Of a stretch of DNA of 64,000 nucleotides, positions 1-12,649 are shown piece after piece; within the stretch, counting starts at the first letter, position 1, and each line of letters begins with the position of its first letter. Location: contig NC_134827.1 of the NCBI RefSeq assembly GCF_004210375.1, forward strand, positions 105,571,285-105,635,284. The letters run 5' to 3'. The position numbers and the translations under genes were made by a program. The notes beneath the pieces were generated by a model, which saw nothing but the letters and a program-made list of their open reading frames with translations, had not been told where the DNA came from and ran no database searches. Source of the stretch: Tachypleus tridentatus. Its lineage: Eukaryota > Arthropoda > Merostomata > Xiphosura > Limulidae.

Positions 1-701
1 TTGAACTAGACTCAAACCATGAACTAGACTTAACATTAAACTAGACTTAACACTGAACTAGACTCAAACCATGAACTGGACTTAACATTGAACTAGACTC
101 AAACCATGAACTAGACTTAACATTGAACTAGACTTAACACTGAACTAGACTCAAACCATGAACTGGACTTAACATTGAAATAGACTCAAACCATGAACTA
201 AACTTAACATTGAACTAGACTCAAACCATGAACTAGACTTAGCATTGAACTAGACTTAACACTGAACTAGACTCAAACCATGAACTGTACTTAACATTGA
301 ACTAGACTCAAACCATGAACTAGACTTAACATTGAACTAGACTTAACACTGAACTAAACTCAAACCATGAACTGGACTTAACATTGAACTAGACTCAAAC
401 CATGAACTAAACTTAACATTGAACTAGACTCAAACCATGAACTAGACTTAGCATTGAACTAGACTTAACATTGAACTAGACTCAAACCATGAACTAGACT
501 TAGCTTTGAACTAGACTTAACACTGAACTAGACTCAAACCATGAACTAGACTTAACATTGAACTAGACTTAACACTGAACTAGACTCAAACCATGAACTA
601 GACGTAACATTGAACTGAACTTAACATTGAACTAGACTCAAACCATGAACTAGACTTAACATTGAACTAGACTTAAACCATAAACTAGACTTAACATTGA
701 A
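1..701. repeat. Minisatellite, 17-18-bp monomers
   Basis: Tandem array running in from beyond the window start. Monomers alternate between tgaactagactcaaacca and tgaactagacttaacat, with variants such as aactggact and aactaaact. The variants recur in blocks, which indicates a higher-order arrangement of several monomers. No coding sense is seen. Confidence 0.95.
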
Positions 702-847
702 GCGAACTGTTTGGGATTTTTGTGACTTCAGCAAGTTTGATATATTCCGTTTAAGTGTTTTCATTTTGACACTTACAATGTAGTCTACAGACTAGTTGCG
801 AAGGGTCTTCCTTTCTCTCTCTTTTCTTTTTTACTACTTTCAACGAG

Positions 848-1155
848 TGCCTGGAATGGCCTGGTGATTAGGGCGCTCGAATCCCAGTCACATCGAACAT
901 GTTTACTCTTTCAGGCGTTATAATGTGATCTTCAGTCTTACTATTCGTTGCTAAAAGAGTGGCCCAAGAGTTGTTAGTGGGTGGTTGTGAGTAGCCGCAT
1001 TCTCTGTAGTCTACCACTAATACATTAGGGACAGCTAGTGTAGTCTACTGGTGAGAGGTGTTGACTATCTGTGTTCTCTCTAGTCTATCACCACTAGATT
1101 ACAGACGACTAGCGTAAATAGTCCTCGTATACCTTTGCGCGAACAAAAAACCAAC
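848..1155 (+). mobile_element. SINE family A, degraded copy
   Basis: A worn tRNA-like head (ggcctggtgattagggcg, then gaatcccagtcacatc) is followed by the family A body (cccaagagttg, agtctaccac) and the 3' end cctttgcgcgaac. The divergence suggests an old insertion. Confidence 0.75.
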
Positions 1156-2427
1156 AAGCCAACACACACTGAGGTGCCTTAAAAACTTCTTTTTGCAAAA
1201 GGAAGCAGTTTTCAACTCACCAGAAAGTGTCTAATATCACTTATATGTGAAGAATATTGTTACTAACTAACCAGTTACACTACACAATACATACTCTTCT
1301 TTTCTATATTTTGAGGAAAAAAGAATTAGAATTTCTAAGCAGAAATGTTATTTTTATTCCATAATAACTGGACTACTCGAGGATGGTCTGTACACAAATA
1401 TAGGATGAATGGTTCCTGTGCTACTGTCACATTTATATTACTTCTTATTTTAACTTTTCTCTTAACGTCTCTTCCATTTTTGACAAGTTTAGATCGTAGA
1501 AGTCGTGAATTCGAAACTGCCTGAACCTCATGATGCTGGATTGGCTAAGTTCAGTGATTATTTGGACGCTGGAAAAAAGTCTGAATCGTCGAAACATGAA
1601 CTTAGATATTATTTCTCAAACAAAGCATTAAAACATGTATACGAAATAAAAATATTTAACATAACACATTTTGTTAAGCCTAATATATATTTCTAACATT
1701 ACATATGTTAGGCCTATTATATTTTTAACACTGCATTCTTAATATAATAGGCTTAACATAATATAACTTAACATAACGATATTATAATATAATTATAATA
1801 TAATTATAATTATAAATATAAATTTATAATAATTTATAAATTATTATAAATACTTATAATATAAGTATAATTAATTATAATAATACACTAGCTTGTAAAA
1901 GGTGTTCGCACTATAACAGTTAATGTATCGTTAGTATTTTTAAAAGACGTGTTTAAGGTAGGCCTAATGGAAAAGTTTGGAACGTAGTAATATCAAATAA
2001 AAGAGTTATTGCAGATACCACGAAAAAAAAAATCACAAATATGTTGATCCAATTACCGTTATTAGGACAACATGAGGTTGTTTTATCATGCTGGAGTTGC
2101 AATTACTCATAAATTGTATTTGCTTTGTTTTTAAATTTCGCATTAAACCAACACAATGGCTATTTTTACATATTCATCACAGGGAAGAATTGTAATCAAT
2201 AAACCTATCGTTATTTCCTAATCGGTAGGATTTGATCGTTACGTTACTACTTTCCAGAGGGCGTTTTTGCAAAAACGTGATACGAGTCACGAGTTGATAG
2301 TTCGGGTTTTTACTTGAATCGTTTATGTTAGTATTAAACCTACCGACAGTGCGAGCTTGTATGAATTCTTTAGAGCAACGCCATATTGAATCACGTGCTA
2401 CGTCGACCTTTGGGAATCGACCAACCA
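1156..2427. other. Intergenic DNA, AT-rich
   Basis: No gene is recognised. Short open frames here show no family motif. The stretch contains the AT-only region listed separately. Confidence 0.6.
1738..1885. repeat. Low-complexity AT stretch (ataattataat type)
   Basis: Almost pure A/T built from ttataatata and aattataat permutations, able to form many small hairpins. Confidence 0.8.
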
Positions 2428-2475
2428 CAGATTTTGGCATTTTAACCCTACAGACTTACCGCTGTCCCATCGGTG
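2428..2475 (-). mobile_element. SINE family C, short 5' remnant
   Basis: The sequence cagattttggcattttaacc followed by agacttaccgctgtcccat resembles the reverse complement of the family C tRNA-like head. Only the head is recognisable. Confidence 0.35.
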
Positions 2476-3550
2476 GATATTACAGTGGTATGCACATAAA
2501 AAGTTGTTTGACACATACATTCAGAGTGAAACAACAAACAATTTGCACTTTTACCTTAAACAACTGCAGCCTAAATACAAGAAATGTTCTGATTTATATG
2601 TTAATATAAACACCATACCCGAATTATCTGATGTTTATTAAAACATATCAACTAAACGTTTAACATTTCGTGTGCGAATAAATGAATAAATTAGTTTCTG
2701 GATTTTTATGCTTGAGAAATTGACTGAATATTTTATACTTTTCTTATTTAATAATGCTCAGAGTTTATAATTATTAACGGTAGGTATAGTTTCCGATAAA
2801 TGGAAAGTTGCGTGTGACTATTGAAGTTTTATGACAAATAAAGGTTGTCACAACTTTTTAAACTGGTCTTACTACATAATTAATTAGCATTGTTCAAAAA
2901 AGTAGAAAAATATTAAAATAAACAATTGAAACGTAGGACTAACCCGAACTAGTCTTAACGCTCTATCGTAGAAGTTAATTATCTTGTTTTATTATATTAC
3001 GATCTCATACTGACAGGAAACGTTAATTTATAAAACGTAACACTAACCTGAACATGACTTGAACTGCTAAGATTGTGTTACAGTCACGTGAGTGATGTTC
3101 TATGGCAGAACAGTTGTTACGTTGTTCACAATCACCACACTATCGACTAATCTAATTCCTGCTCTCAGTTGGTCATCCAGAGCAACCGATGAAAACTAAT
3201 TATCCAAACTGACGGATACGCTCGTATTTGTTTCAAGACAGTTATAAATATGAATTACGAACGTATTTTTTTATTTCTAAATTCACACAAAACACGCATT
3301 TCCCTAGTGGCTCAATTGGCCAATATGATGACTTGTAACGATAAAATCAGAGTTTTTATCTCTCCGATGTGCACAGTGTATATACACCATTGTGCAGCTT
3401 TGACCTTTAAAATAAACACCTGAGCGAAGTACAACAATGTCCCTGTTTCTTAAACCCACAATTACTAACAATAAGAGTAATTCTACAAACGTTAAAAGAA
3501 ACTACAATAAATCGTCTGTTGTTTGAAAACGAATACAATAGAACAAAGCA
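2476..3550. other. Intergenic DNA, nothing recognised
   Basis: AT-rich sequence without a supported gene or array. The motif 'cactaacctgaacatgactt' near 3040 vaguely recalls the array at the window start, but it is not repeated. Confidence 0.5.
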
Positions 3551-3670
3551 CCTCGTGAGTGCAGCGGTATGTCTTCGGGTTTACAACACTGAAATCAGCG
3601 GTTCGATTCCCTTCGGTGGGCTCAGCAGATAGCCCGATGGGGCTTTGTTATAAGAAAACGCACACACAAT
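3551..3670 (+). mobile_element. SINE family C
   Basis: The tRNA-like head includes gtgcagcggtatgtcttcgg and a good B-box (ggttcgattcc). The family tail is gctcagcagatagcccgatg then ggctttgttataagaaaacg and a CA-rich end. tRNA-derived SINEs are copied by LINE machinery. Confidence 0.85.
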
Positions 3671-4220
3671 AGAACAAGCTACAAGAATGCATTTGTCGTT
3701 TAAACAAAAAAGAAATAAAACAGTGCATCTTTGTGAAATAAAAACACTGGTTATTAATATTTCGGTTACTGATCTTGGATTAATTTCTACCAATAATAAA
3801 AAAAATGTTATATTTTAAATCAGATTAAAATTTATATTTTCTTAGTTGCATAAAATATTGTTTTGTATTTTCAGTGATTTCTTAGTTGCATAAAATAGTG
3901 TTTTTGTTTTGTATTTCTGTTTTGTATTTTCTTCTCGATTTTACTAACTTGCAATTACATCTTTTTTTACAGATTTTAAAATAAAAACAATATCGTAGAT
4001 AAAATAAATGTATTAGAGATCGAATGTTTCATATTTTATATTGGCTTTCATTGCTACTACTAACATTAAAACATATTGAAATTTGAAGGATAATGAAGTA
4101 TACATAGGAAAACGTGTTTTTAATTCTGTCTCTTAAACCTGAGAAACTTAATAAAAAAATGCATTGAAGGTTGAATTTTACTTAAACTTTTGTCCACTAG
4201 ATAATTATAAGAGGTAGGAA
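3671..4220. other. Intergenic DNA with a short direct duplication
   Basis: At about 3840-3920 the phrase 'cttagttgcataaaata' occurs twice, with tgttttgtatttt repeated around it. Otherwise AT-rich and unassigned. Confidence 0.5.
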
Positions 4221-4488
4221 TTGTTTGTTTTTAATTTCGCACAAAGCTACTCGAGGGCTATCTGTGCTAGCCGACCCTAATTTAGCAGTGTAAGATTAGA
4301 GGAAAGACAACTAGTCATCACCACCCACCGCCAATCTTGGGCTACTTTGACCAACGAATAGTGAGATAGATTGTAACATTATAACGCCCCCACAACTCAA
4401 AGGGCTAGCATGTTTGGTGCTACAGGGCTTCGAACTCGGACTCTCAGATTGTGAGTCAATCGCCCTAACCACCTGGCGATGCGGGCCT
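4221..4488 (-). mobile_element. SINE family A
   Basis: Near full length in reverse orientation. It starts with the complement of the (caaa)n tail (ttgtttgtttttaatttcgc), passes through tagtcatcaccacccaccgc, and ends with the complement of the head (acctggcgatgcgggcc). Moderately diverged. Confidence 0.9.
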
Positions 4489-5131
4489 ATTAGATGTGGG
4501 ACGTTGTGAGCTTGAGTACCCACATCTTTCTCTCCCAGCTTATATATTATTATTATGTTTTTCATGGCTTTTGTTTTCTCCAACACGTTAGACTTAGCAA
4601 ACAGAGTTTAAGATTGGTAGACGGGGTACCTTCGATGCGATGTGATTCCAAGTTACGAAGTCACCTTCAAAACTCGGAACACATTTTATATCTCACATTC
4701 TAGCTGGGGACCCTTTTAACTTATGCTATTTTTGTTTGGGTTTGTTTCGTTAATTAAAATGTAGCTGATCACAGATTTAGATTTACTGTTTTCATAGCAG
4801 TCCTTCTTTATAATGTTCGTTTTTTGCTAGTATCTTTAAGTACTAATTATCTATACATACACATACATACATACACATTTAATTCGGTAATGTTTTATTA
4901 TAAATGTATTCCCGCTAATGAGAATTGTTGCTGCAGCGGGCGCCACTTGTTTTGTTTCTTCTTAAAATGTTTATGTTTACACTGTTCTATATCTGGTTTC
5001 AGTTATCAGAAACACAATCTACTGGTTTAACTATTTGTGAAAAATGTGAGTTAATAAAATATAATTATGTTACAATAACCAAACAACAGGTGGCATATCG
5101 AAACCATAATCATATTAAACAAAGAAATCAG
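4489..5131. other. Intergenic DNA with a small (catacata)n microsatellite
   Basis: A short CATA-type microsatellite lies at 4853-4878. No gene is recognised. Confidence 0.5.
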
Positions 5132-6006
5132 CTTCAAACCACACTCCTATCCAAACAAGGGGGATTAGACTCAAACCGCACATCTATCGAAACTAGATGT
5201 ATTAACTCTAAACTACACTCCTATCCAAACAAGGGGGATTAGACTCAAACCGCACATCTATCGAAACTAGATGTATTAACTCTAAACTACACTCCTATCC
5301 AAACAAGGGGGGTTAGACTCAAACCGCACATCTATCGAAACAAGATGTATTAACTCCAAACTACACTCCTATCCAAACAAGGGGGGTTAGACTAAAACCG
5401 CACATCTATCGAAACAAGATGTATTAACTCCAAACTACACTCCTATCCAAACAAGGGGGGTTAGGCTCAAACCGCACATCTATCGAAACAAGGGGAATTA
5501 GACTCAAACCGCACATCTATCCAAACAAGGGGGATTAGACTCAAACCACACATATATCCAAACAAGGGGAATTAGACTCAAACCGCACATCTATCGAAAC
5601 TAGATGTATTAACTCTAAACTACACTCCTATCCAAACAAGGGGGGTTAGACTCAAACCGCACATCTATCGAAACAAGATGTATTAACTCCAAACTACACT
5701 CCTATCCAAACAAGGGGGGTTAGGCTCAAACCGCACATCTATCGAAACAAGGGGAATTAGACTCAAACCGCACATCTATCCAAACAAGGGGGATTAGACT
5801 CAAACCGCACATCTATCGAAACTAGATGTATTAACTCTAAACTACACTCCTATCCAAACAAGAGGGGTTAGGCTCAAACCGCACATCTATCCAAACAAGG
5901 GGAATTAGACTCAAATCGCACATCTATCCAAACAAGGGGGTTAGACTCAAACCACACATTTATCTAAACAAGGGGGATTAGGCTCAAACCACACATATAT
6001 CCAAAG
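5132..6006. repeat. Minisatellite, 36-38-bp monomers partly paired as ~74-bp dimers
   Basis: Two homologous monomer types occur. One is tctatccaaacaagggg + attagactcaaaccgcac. The other is tctatcgaaactagatgtat + taactctaaactacac. In much of the array they alternate, giving a ~74-bp dimer; towards the 3' end single monomers dominate. Open frames across it are repeat artefacts. Confidence 0.95.
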
Positions 6007-6331
6007 GCTCTCTGCTCCAACTGTCCCTAATTTTGAATTGATATATCAGTAGAGAGAATCCTTGAAAACATCAACTACCAATAACTCTTGGGATGCTCTA
6101 ATAATGTGGTGAGATTTGAACATTACTTTTATATATCCATACACGAGTCAAAATGAGGGACACAGATCATGGACTTTCCTGATTTTCAGTCAGTCTTGTT
6201 AGCCACAGATAATTTCAAGCTCGCGTGTCATTAAACCTAGAGAAGACTTAATTCTATGTAATATGATGGTTTTCTAGTTTTTCTTTTGATATAAGTTTTG
6301 TTTGGTATGAATATTCTGATTAAAATCAATC
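6007..6331. other. Intergenic DNA, nothing recognised
   Basis: Unique-looking sequence without gene or repeat signatures. Confidence 0.5.
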
Positions 6332-6450
6332 CACTCCACCGGTGGTCACCAGCTTGTTTCTAGACTTACCATGCTTTATACTGAGGTTCGATTTTCTTGC
6401 CGTGGGCAGATCGTAGAAAGCCTATTCTGTACCCTTGCTGTACCCCTCCC
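6332..6450 (+). mobile_element. SINE family B, degraded
   Basis: The head-like gtttctagacttaccatgct is followed by gaggttcgattttcttgccg and tgggcagatcgtagaaagcc, matching the family B layout with many substitutions. Confidence 0.55.
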
Positions 6451-6899
6451 CCAAAAAAAAGAAAATTCAAAGTAAGAATAACATCCCAAAGACCTCTTTT
6501 TCACGAGTTCGCACATCGAAAACATGGAACATTATAATAAAATAACAGTATCAATATTCATAAGTTTAAGTAATCTGAACTATTACTTGAAAAAAAGTTT
6601 GTGTGTGTTCGCCTATAACTGGCGAAACACTGAACCGATTGTCACATAATCATCCATGTGCCCTTAGAACTACCCTGGGAGTGACACAAAAAGGTCTATA
6701 CGCCTTTTGTTACTCCTTGTAGAATCATATAATTTCCCCCTGCGTGTAACGCATACGTCAGCTAAAATCATTTGCTAGTCGAAACAGCTAATATAATTGT
6801 CAACATCACTTCATTTCCGATCAATGAAAACAAAACAAATAGCTAATTAATAACACCTGAATAAGTAAAAAAATAGAAAGGTATGCGTTTGGAAAGGAC
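6451..6899. other. Intergenic DNA, nothing recognised
   Basis: No supported gene, array or mobile element. Confidence 0.5.
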
Positions 6900-7012
6900 G
6901 CCCCCCTTCCCCAGTGGCTCAGCGGTATATCTTCGGTCTTCGCTACCCGTGGTGGGCAGATCATAGATAGTCCATTGTGCAGCTTTGCGCTTAATTAAAA
7001 AACAACAACATT
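6900..7012 (+). mobile_element. SINE family B with a shortened head
   Basis: The head ccccagtggctcagcggtat runs directly into ctacccgtggtgggcagatc and the tail tccattgtgcagctttgcgc + ttaatt, with an A-rich end. About 20 bp of the anticodon/T-arm region is missing relative to other copies. Confidence 0.8.
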
Positions 7013-8145
7013 TTTTGAAAATCACGTGAGCTACACAGAACGTACGAAACAAGTCCGTGTTCTTACAATGAACAAGGAATGTTTCAGCAAAAAGATTATT
7101 TATTTATATAAGGTAGTAGCTCCCTCTAATGGAGATAATGGCACTTAGAACAATATTTTTGAATTAAGGAAGTAATTAGCTCAGAGTTTCTGATTCACTC
7201 AAATCTCCAATAAAAGAATTTGACAAAAATAACATTATTATTTTATGCAGTCAGTATAGTATTGTCTTGGTATTAGTATTGTGTTGGTATTAGTATTGTG
7301 TTGGTATCTCATTACGTGTTTTTCCTGTAAAACAGCTTCACTGTCATACCATTCTCTTTCTGTTTTTCTCTCCCGTTAACTGCAGGACAGTTTTCACCTA
7401 TCACCACTACACCTCACGGAGCCAGATAAGAGATGATGCAAAGAAATACATATTAGATTATTGTTCATTAGTTAGACTTGCTGGTGCACGTTTGAGTTGG
7501 TAGATGACGACACATCAGATACGTCAGCCTATTAAATCATTCACTGTACACAGATGGCGCTCCCAGCACCACTATAGCCACATTAAAAAAACAAACAAAC
7601 CCAAGATAAGTGGTTTATCCTTTGTATGATACCTGAGGAAAGTATCTTAACAAAATGTCAGATCATAAATTTTTCAATGTACTCTTTCCTTGGATTCTCA
7701 TGGCTGCTGGACTGTGATGACAGTTGTCTTTGATCAACCGATCAAGTAAATGGTCTTTTCTAATGATTTTGAAAGTTTTGAGAGATAACTGATCATAACT
7801 ATTGCCTTGCAACTTAACTATGGCTCCATCTTTACCTTCGTAGGGTTCGTGTAATGACCTTAATCACCCTGTCTTGTATTATGGAAACAGAGTTATCTAG
7901 TAGAAATGACGGTTTCTAAAGACTGTCCAATCAGTGTCTATGTGTACGTATTACTACAATTAACCATAGATCTGTTTAATATTCTATTTACTGTCCTCAT
8001 TTCTATAGCGATACTTTTTCATGAAGAACAAAGGAACTAACTTTTATTCCAGTTACAGAACAAAATTACTCATGTTCTTTCTTACTATTATCTTCGATCG
8101 CCCATGCTTCATTGGGAACTCTGTGTCGTGGCATTTAAAGCTGAT
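7013..8145. other. Intergenic DNA, nothing recognised
   Basis: A short triplication of ttggtattagtattgtg lies near 7265-7305. No gene is recognised. Confidence 0.5.
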
Positions 8146-8272
8146 TTGTTGTTGTTTGGAACTAAGCACAAAGCTACACAATGGAATATCTCTGCTCTGT
8201 CCACCACGGGTATCTAAACCCGGTTTCAAGCGATGTGATTCTGCAAACATACCGCTGTGGAACTAGGGAGCG
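8146..8272 (-). mobile_element. SINE family B
   Basis: Reverse copy: the tail complement aagcacaaagctacacaatg, then gtccaccacgggtatctaaa and head complement cataccgctgtgg. Confidence 0.85.
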
Positions 8273-8334
8273 TGGTTGCTTAGCAGTACTGTATATGACG
8301 TACGAACTGGTTATTGGGAAATGGAAATTGTATT

Positions 8335-8450
8335 TGTGTTTTTTTATAGCAAAGCCACATTGGGTTATCTGCTGAGCTCACCGAGGGGAATCAAACCCCT
8401 GATTTTAGCGTTGTAAATCCGTAGACATACCGCTGTACTAGCGGGGGGCG
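8335..8450 (-). mobile_element. SINE family C
   Basis: Well-preserved reverse copy: tagcaaagccacattgggtt, then ctgctgagctcaccgagggg with an intact B-box complement, ending taccgctgtactagcggggg. Confidence 0.9.
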
Positions 8451-10150
8451 GAAACGGAGATCTAAGTCCTTTACATCTAATGTTACTGGTAGTGGCCTTT
8501 CTAATCTGGTTACTTTAACAACACTTAAAACTAGTGTTAACAAAGAGTGTTTTGACTATGTGTGAAAAAATTCTGTTACTTACTCAAAGGCTGTTTTTTT
8601 TTAAATGAAGAATACATGAAACTTATCTTTCCGTGAAATTCTATTCAAAACCTGAAACAAACCGAATTTAATTAACATTAGAAGAAAATACAAGTGAGCC
8701 AGAAAGTGATTAATGAATTAATTACAGAATTTTTCAGTAAAGTAAATGGTGAAAAAAGACAAACAACAACAACATCAACAACCTGACGTACAAATTTAAT
8801 GTATTCATTGATTCGTTTCTCCCTGTGATTATAACTGTAATTTCGACTGATCAAGGCTTATCAGCAGTTAGGTCTCTCATAGTGGTGATGCATATATAGT
8901 ATTTATGGGATTTCTTATCCCGTTTTAACTTACCCTAAATTTTAAACAGCCGGTTTGCTGGATTGTTAATATTAAAAATAACTAATTCAAAATTATTTCT
9001 AACGAGATCGTTCGCATGTATATACATACACGAATCTTTTAGAGCTAGGGAATTTTGAGGTCGTAAGAAGGTCGTTAAGTCTTACAAACCTAGCTCAAGT
9101 AGTACCATAAATTCAAAGTTCCAACCAAATTACATCCAAACAAAAGGCAAAAAGAAAAGAATCTAATATGCATAACTAATTACTGTAATTTAGACATTTA
9201 TTAATTTCAGTAAACAAATGATGAATCAAAAAGGCCTAGCGGTTTGCAAGACGAATAAAAAACAATGAATCTATATTTTTCACATAATTAAACTAAAATG
9301 TTGAAATTAATCCAAAAACTTAAGAAATTATCTAAACTTCTAGATTATTTGTTTAAATAAGTGTAGAAGGAAACTGTAAGTGGTGTATTTTAATTTTAAA
9401 ACCAATTTTAAATCTAAATGTGTTTATTCGAATAAGTAGCAATGCTCTATTTTAATTACGAAAATTTAAAGGGCTAAAAGTAATGCTGTTAACGTTTCTC
9501 AGCGAAAAACTGCACAAAGATCTACATAAGTTGTTCCTTTAGTAAGGATCAAACCTCGAATTTTAACGACATAAGACCTTAGCCACTAAAAACTAACTTT
9601 CTTCTAAACCATTTGGTTCGTTCAACAGACTTGTTTATCATTATATCTTATCTTTTAACAGATATCAGACAGAATTGTTTTTCTTCTTAGAATACGTAAT
9701 AAAAAATGCTATCATCTTCACAGAGAACAACTTTACACTTCGAAACGTGTCAAAGAAAGAAAGCGTCATCGTGTAGACAAACGAAAACCTTTAAACCTTG
9801 CAAATATCTATAACCCAAGGAAACTAAAACCCAAAACAGAAGCCAGTGAAGAATAATAGTTCAAAACGAAAAGCAGTTAACAACAAAGAAATCCACCATT
9901 TATTTTACAAATCTTAATTTATCCTTCTCAGCCGTCTTAGAGAAACAAACTTACAGTAAAAGATAAAAAGGTTACAGATGTTATTACCACAAATGATGTC
10001 TGGGGTTAAATGTAACAGTCACAATGGCCTTTTAAACGCTTCAGGAAATGAATAAAACATCTCGTCAAAAATTAATATCTGGACTTGAGTGAAATATATT
10101 TAATTCATATACATCGTCATCTCATGAAAACCACACTTAACACTGAGTAG
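8451..10150. other. Intergenic DNA, mostly unassigned
   Basis: No gene is recognised. A faint reverse family B-like remnant may lie at about 9500-9592 (cacaaagatctacataagt, then gatcaaacctcgaatttta). Confidence 0.45.
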
Positions 10151-10428
10151 GCCCGGCACGGCCAGGTGGGTTAAGGCGTTCTACTCGTAATCTGAGGGTC
10201 GCGGGTTCCTTGTCACACCACAAATAGTTGCCCTTTCAGCTGTAAGGGCGTTATAATGTTACTGTAAATCCCGCTATCCTTTGGGAAAAGAGTAGCTCAA
10301 GAGTTGGCGGTGGGTGATGATGACTAGTTGCCTTCCCTCTAGTCTTACACTACTAAATTAGGGATGGCTAGTGCAGATAGCCCTCGTGTAGCTTTGCGCG
10401 AAATTTAAAACAACAACAAAAACATTAT
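10151..10428 (+). mobile_element. SINE family A
   Basis: Near full length: head gcccggcacggccaggtggg, T-arm region gggtcgcgggttcc, body gatgactagttgccttccct, tail gtagctttgcgcgaaattta + CAA-rich end. The B-box is mutated. Confidence 0.92.
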
Positions 10429-11218
10429 TTAGATGCTTAGTTTAGATGCGTAATTTTTCACATACCACTAATGTCGTAAAATGCTTTAGATTATTGGATA
10501 ACATGAGGCATACTCATGCAACTAATTATCCATTATTTTTCTGTAGATTAATTAATTAATTATTTATTTATTTTATTCACTAAAAAGAGAATTTTAATGA
10601 AGCCAAAAACATGCAGAGATTTGTTTCATTCTTTGTTTTACAACTACGCCTACAACATACTAGTTTCGCCGAATTCACGACAGAGTTGCTTGGACTTGTT
10701 TCGAGGTGCACAGCGAAAGAGATTCAGATAAAATATGAGATAATATTTTATTTAGTAAAATTTGTGTTTTGGTAGAGAAAGAAATTTAACAAATAAATAA
10801 ATAGCTGATTAATTGAACGAATAACAATTGTTAATTAATTATGAGTATATATCACTTGTTATTTAATTAAACAACTGGAGTCTCTTAGGCAACTGTGGAG
10901 GGTGCATCTCAACCAAACAAAATACATAGGTTCCACCATTTTACGTGGTCGATTTCTTTTCCTTCGCTCTTCCAATCACCATGGACGAGTTATAAATTCA
11001 GCGGAAATATTCTGCTGCACCGGAACTAGCCAATCAGAGGATGTATTAGTCCTTTGGATAATCTTTCTGTTCACTAAAATTCACGTTTTTATGAGAAAAA
11101 ACAAAACAAAATAAAAAACAGACGAACGAAATACGGCCATGGGAACACAGGACACGGTATATATTGTTCCTTCATTAACCCTTAAAATTCGTGAATTATG
11201 AGAATTGGTTTGAGCATT
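10429..11218. other. Intergenic DNA, nothing recognised
   Basis: AT-rich stretches (attaattaattatttattta near 10550) without a supported gene. Confidence 0.5.
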
Positions 11219-11230
11219 GGATGTATTTGA

Positions 11231-11508
11231 TTTGTTTGTTTGTTTGGGAATTTCGCACAAAGCTACTCGAGGTCTATCTGTGCTAGCCGTCCCTAATTTA
11301 GCAGTGTAAGACTAGCGGGAAGGCAGGTAGTCATCACCACCCACCGCCAACTCTAGGGCTACTCTTTTACCAACGAATAGTGGGATTGACCGTCACATTA
11401 TACGCCCCCACAGATGGGAGGGCGAGCATGTTTTAGCGCGACGCGGGCGCGAACCCGCGACCCTCGGATTACGAGTCGCACGCCTTACGCGCTAGGCCAT
11501 GCCGGGCC
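11231..11508 (-). mobile_element. SINE family A with intact target-site duplication
   Basis: Full-length reverse copy bounded by an exact 12-bp target-site duplication, ggatgtatttga, at 11219-11230 and 11509-11520. This fixes the element's ends: (gttt)n on the left (the 3' tail) and ccatgccgggcc on the right (the 5' head). The clean duplication indicates a fairly recent insertion by target-primed reverse transcription. Confidence 0.95.
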
Positions 11509-11572
11509 GGATGTATTTGAAATGGTGTTATTTTTGTATTCAAAAATGTAGCAGACAGGAGGAGGTCCAGCA

Positions 11573-11836
11573 CGGCCAGGTGGTTAAGGCACTCGACTCG
11601 TAATCTGAGGGTTACAGGTTCGAATCCCCGTCACACCAAACATGCTCGTTTTTTCAGCGGTGGGCACGTTATAATGTGATGGTCAATCACACTGTTCGTT
11701 AGTAAAAGAGTTACCCAAGAGTTGGCGGTAAGTGGTGATGACTAGTTGTCTTCCCTTTAGTCTTACACTGCTAAATTAGGGACGACTAACGCAGATATCT
11801 CTCGTGTAGCTTTGCGCGAAATTAAAAAAAAACAAG
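11573..11836 (+). mobile_element. SINE family A
   Basis: Head gtccagcacggccaggtgg with a B-box ggttcgaatcc, body gatgactagttgtcttccct, tail gtagctttgcgcgaaattaa. It lies about 50 bp from the preceding reverse copy, making a head-to-head SINE pair. Confidence 0.92.
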
Positions 11837-12433
11837 TCATAAAATCTACATAGGTCCTAACAAAAAATCAAAACAAAAACAAAGCTTTTGTTACCACAAA
11901 TTAGAACAGCGGCGACTTTATATTTCTACTTCCCAGCTACTTCATGGCACGGTCTGGGTAGATTTTTCGGCGCCCAGGCTGTGAAAGTGGGTTTTCTCGG
12001 GGTACTACCGTTTCCCCCTACAGCAAAATCTCTGGCATCGGATCTCTAGATCCCAGTCACATTCTGAAAAGGGCCGCTTACACAGTCATAGGTTATCCAG
12101 CCATAGTAAATAGTAAATTTTAAATCAATTCGACAGCCGCCAGTGTACTCCATTCTCGGGCCAAGGTCTGGCTCACTTCACTTATGCTGCTCTCGTCCAG
12201 TTCTCCCGTCTTTCCTCTCACTCACAAATACCCCACTCCACCTTAAAAAATATTAAAACAAAAATGAAGGAAAAAACCCCACGGATATTTTAACAATTTC
12301 TCACGTAAGGGGACGAAGAGGAACCACAACGTTCCTGAACACCCCAGTTGGAGAGAGAATTCTTCTGATTTCTCTCTCTCTAAACTAAACCCCTGCCACG
12401 TTAGTTTGCGTTTGCGTTGAATTACATAAGCAA
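11837..12433. other. Intergenic DNA, locally GC-rich
   Basis: About 11940-12240 is more GC-rich than its surroundings and contains gtgggttttctcggggtact. It may be an unassigned dispersed repeat; no coding motif is seen. Confidence 0.4.
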
Positions 12434-12512
12434 GTTTGTTTTTCAATTTCGCGCACAGCTACAGAAGGGTTACCTGCGCTGTCCGTCCCCTAATGTAGCA
12501 GGGGCGAGTAAC
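12434..12512 (-). mobile_element. SINE family A, 3' piece of a copy split by the hAT element
   Basis: Tail complement gtttgtttttcaatttcgcg through cgtcccctaatgtagcag. The match stops in mid-body; the remainder of a reverse family A copy resumes at 14781, on the far side of the transposon. Confidence 0.75.
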
Positions 12513-12649
12513 TTATTTTTTATAGTGGCCACAACTGTGGCTAATGAAAACAACGTTGGCCACTCTATTCACACACACACAAAAGAAAGATGTTAGTTTA
12601 ATCAAAGTAATTACATTTCATCTAACCTTCAATGTGAAAATTAATGGGG

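Noticed and set aside
4925-5242. 105-codon open frame
   Set aside because: Its 3' half runs into the 36-38-bp array, and the 5' half shows no family motif.
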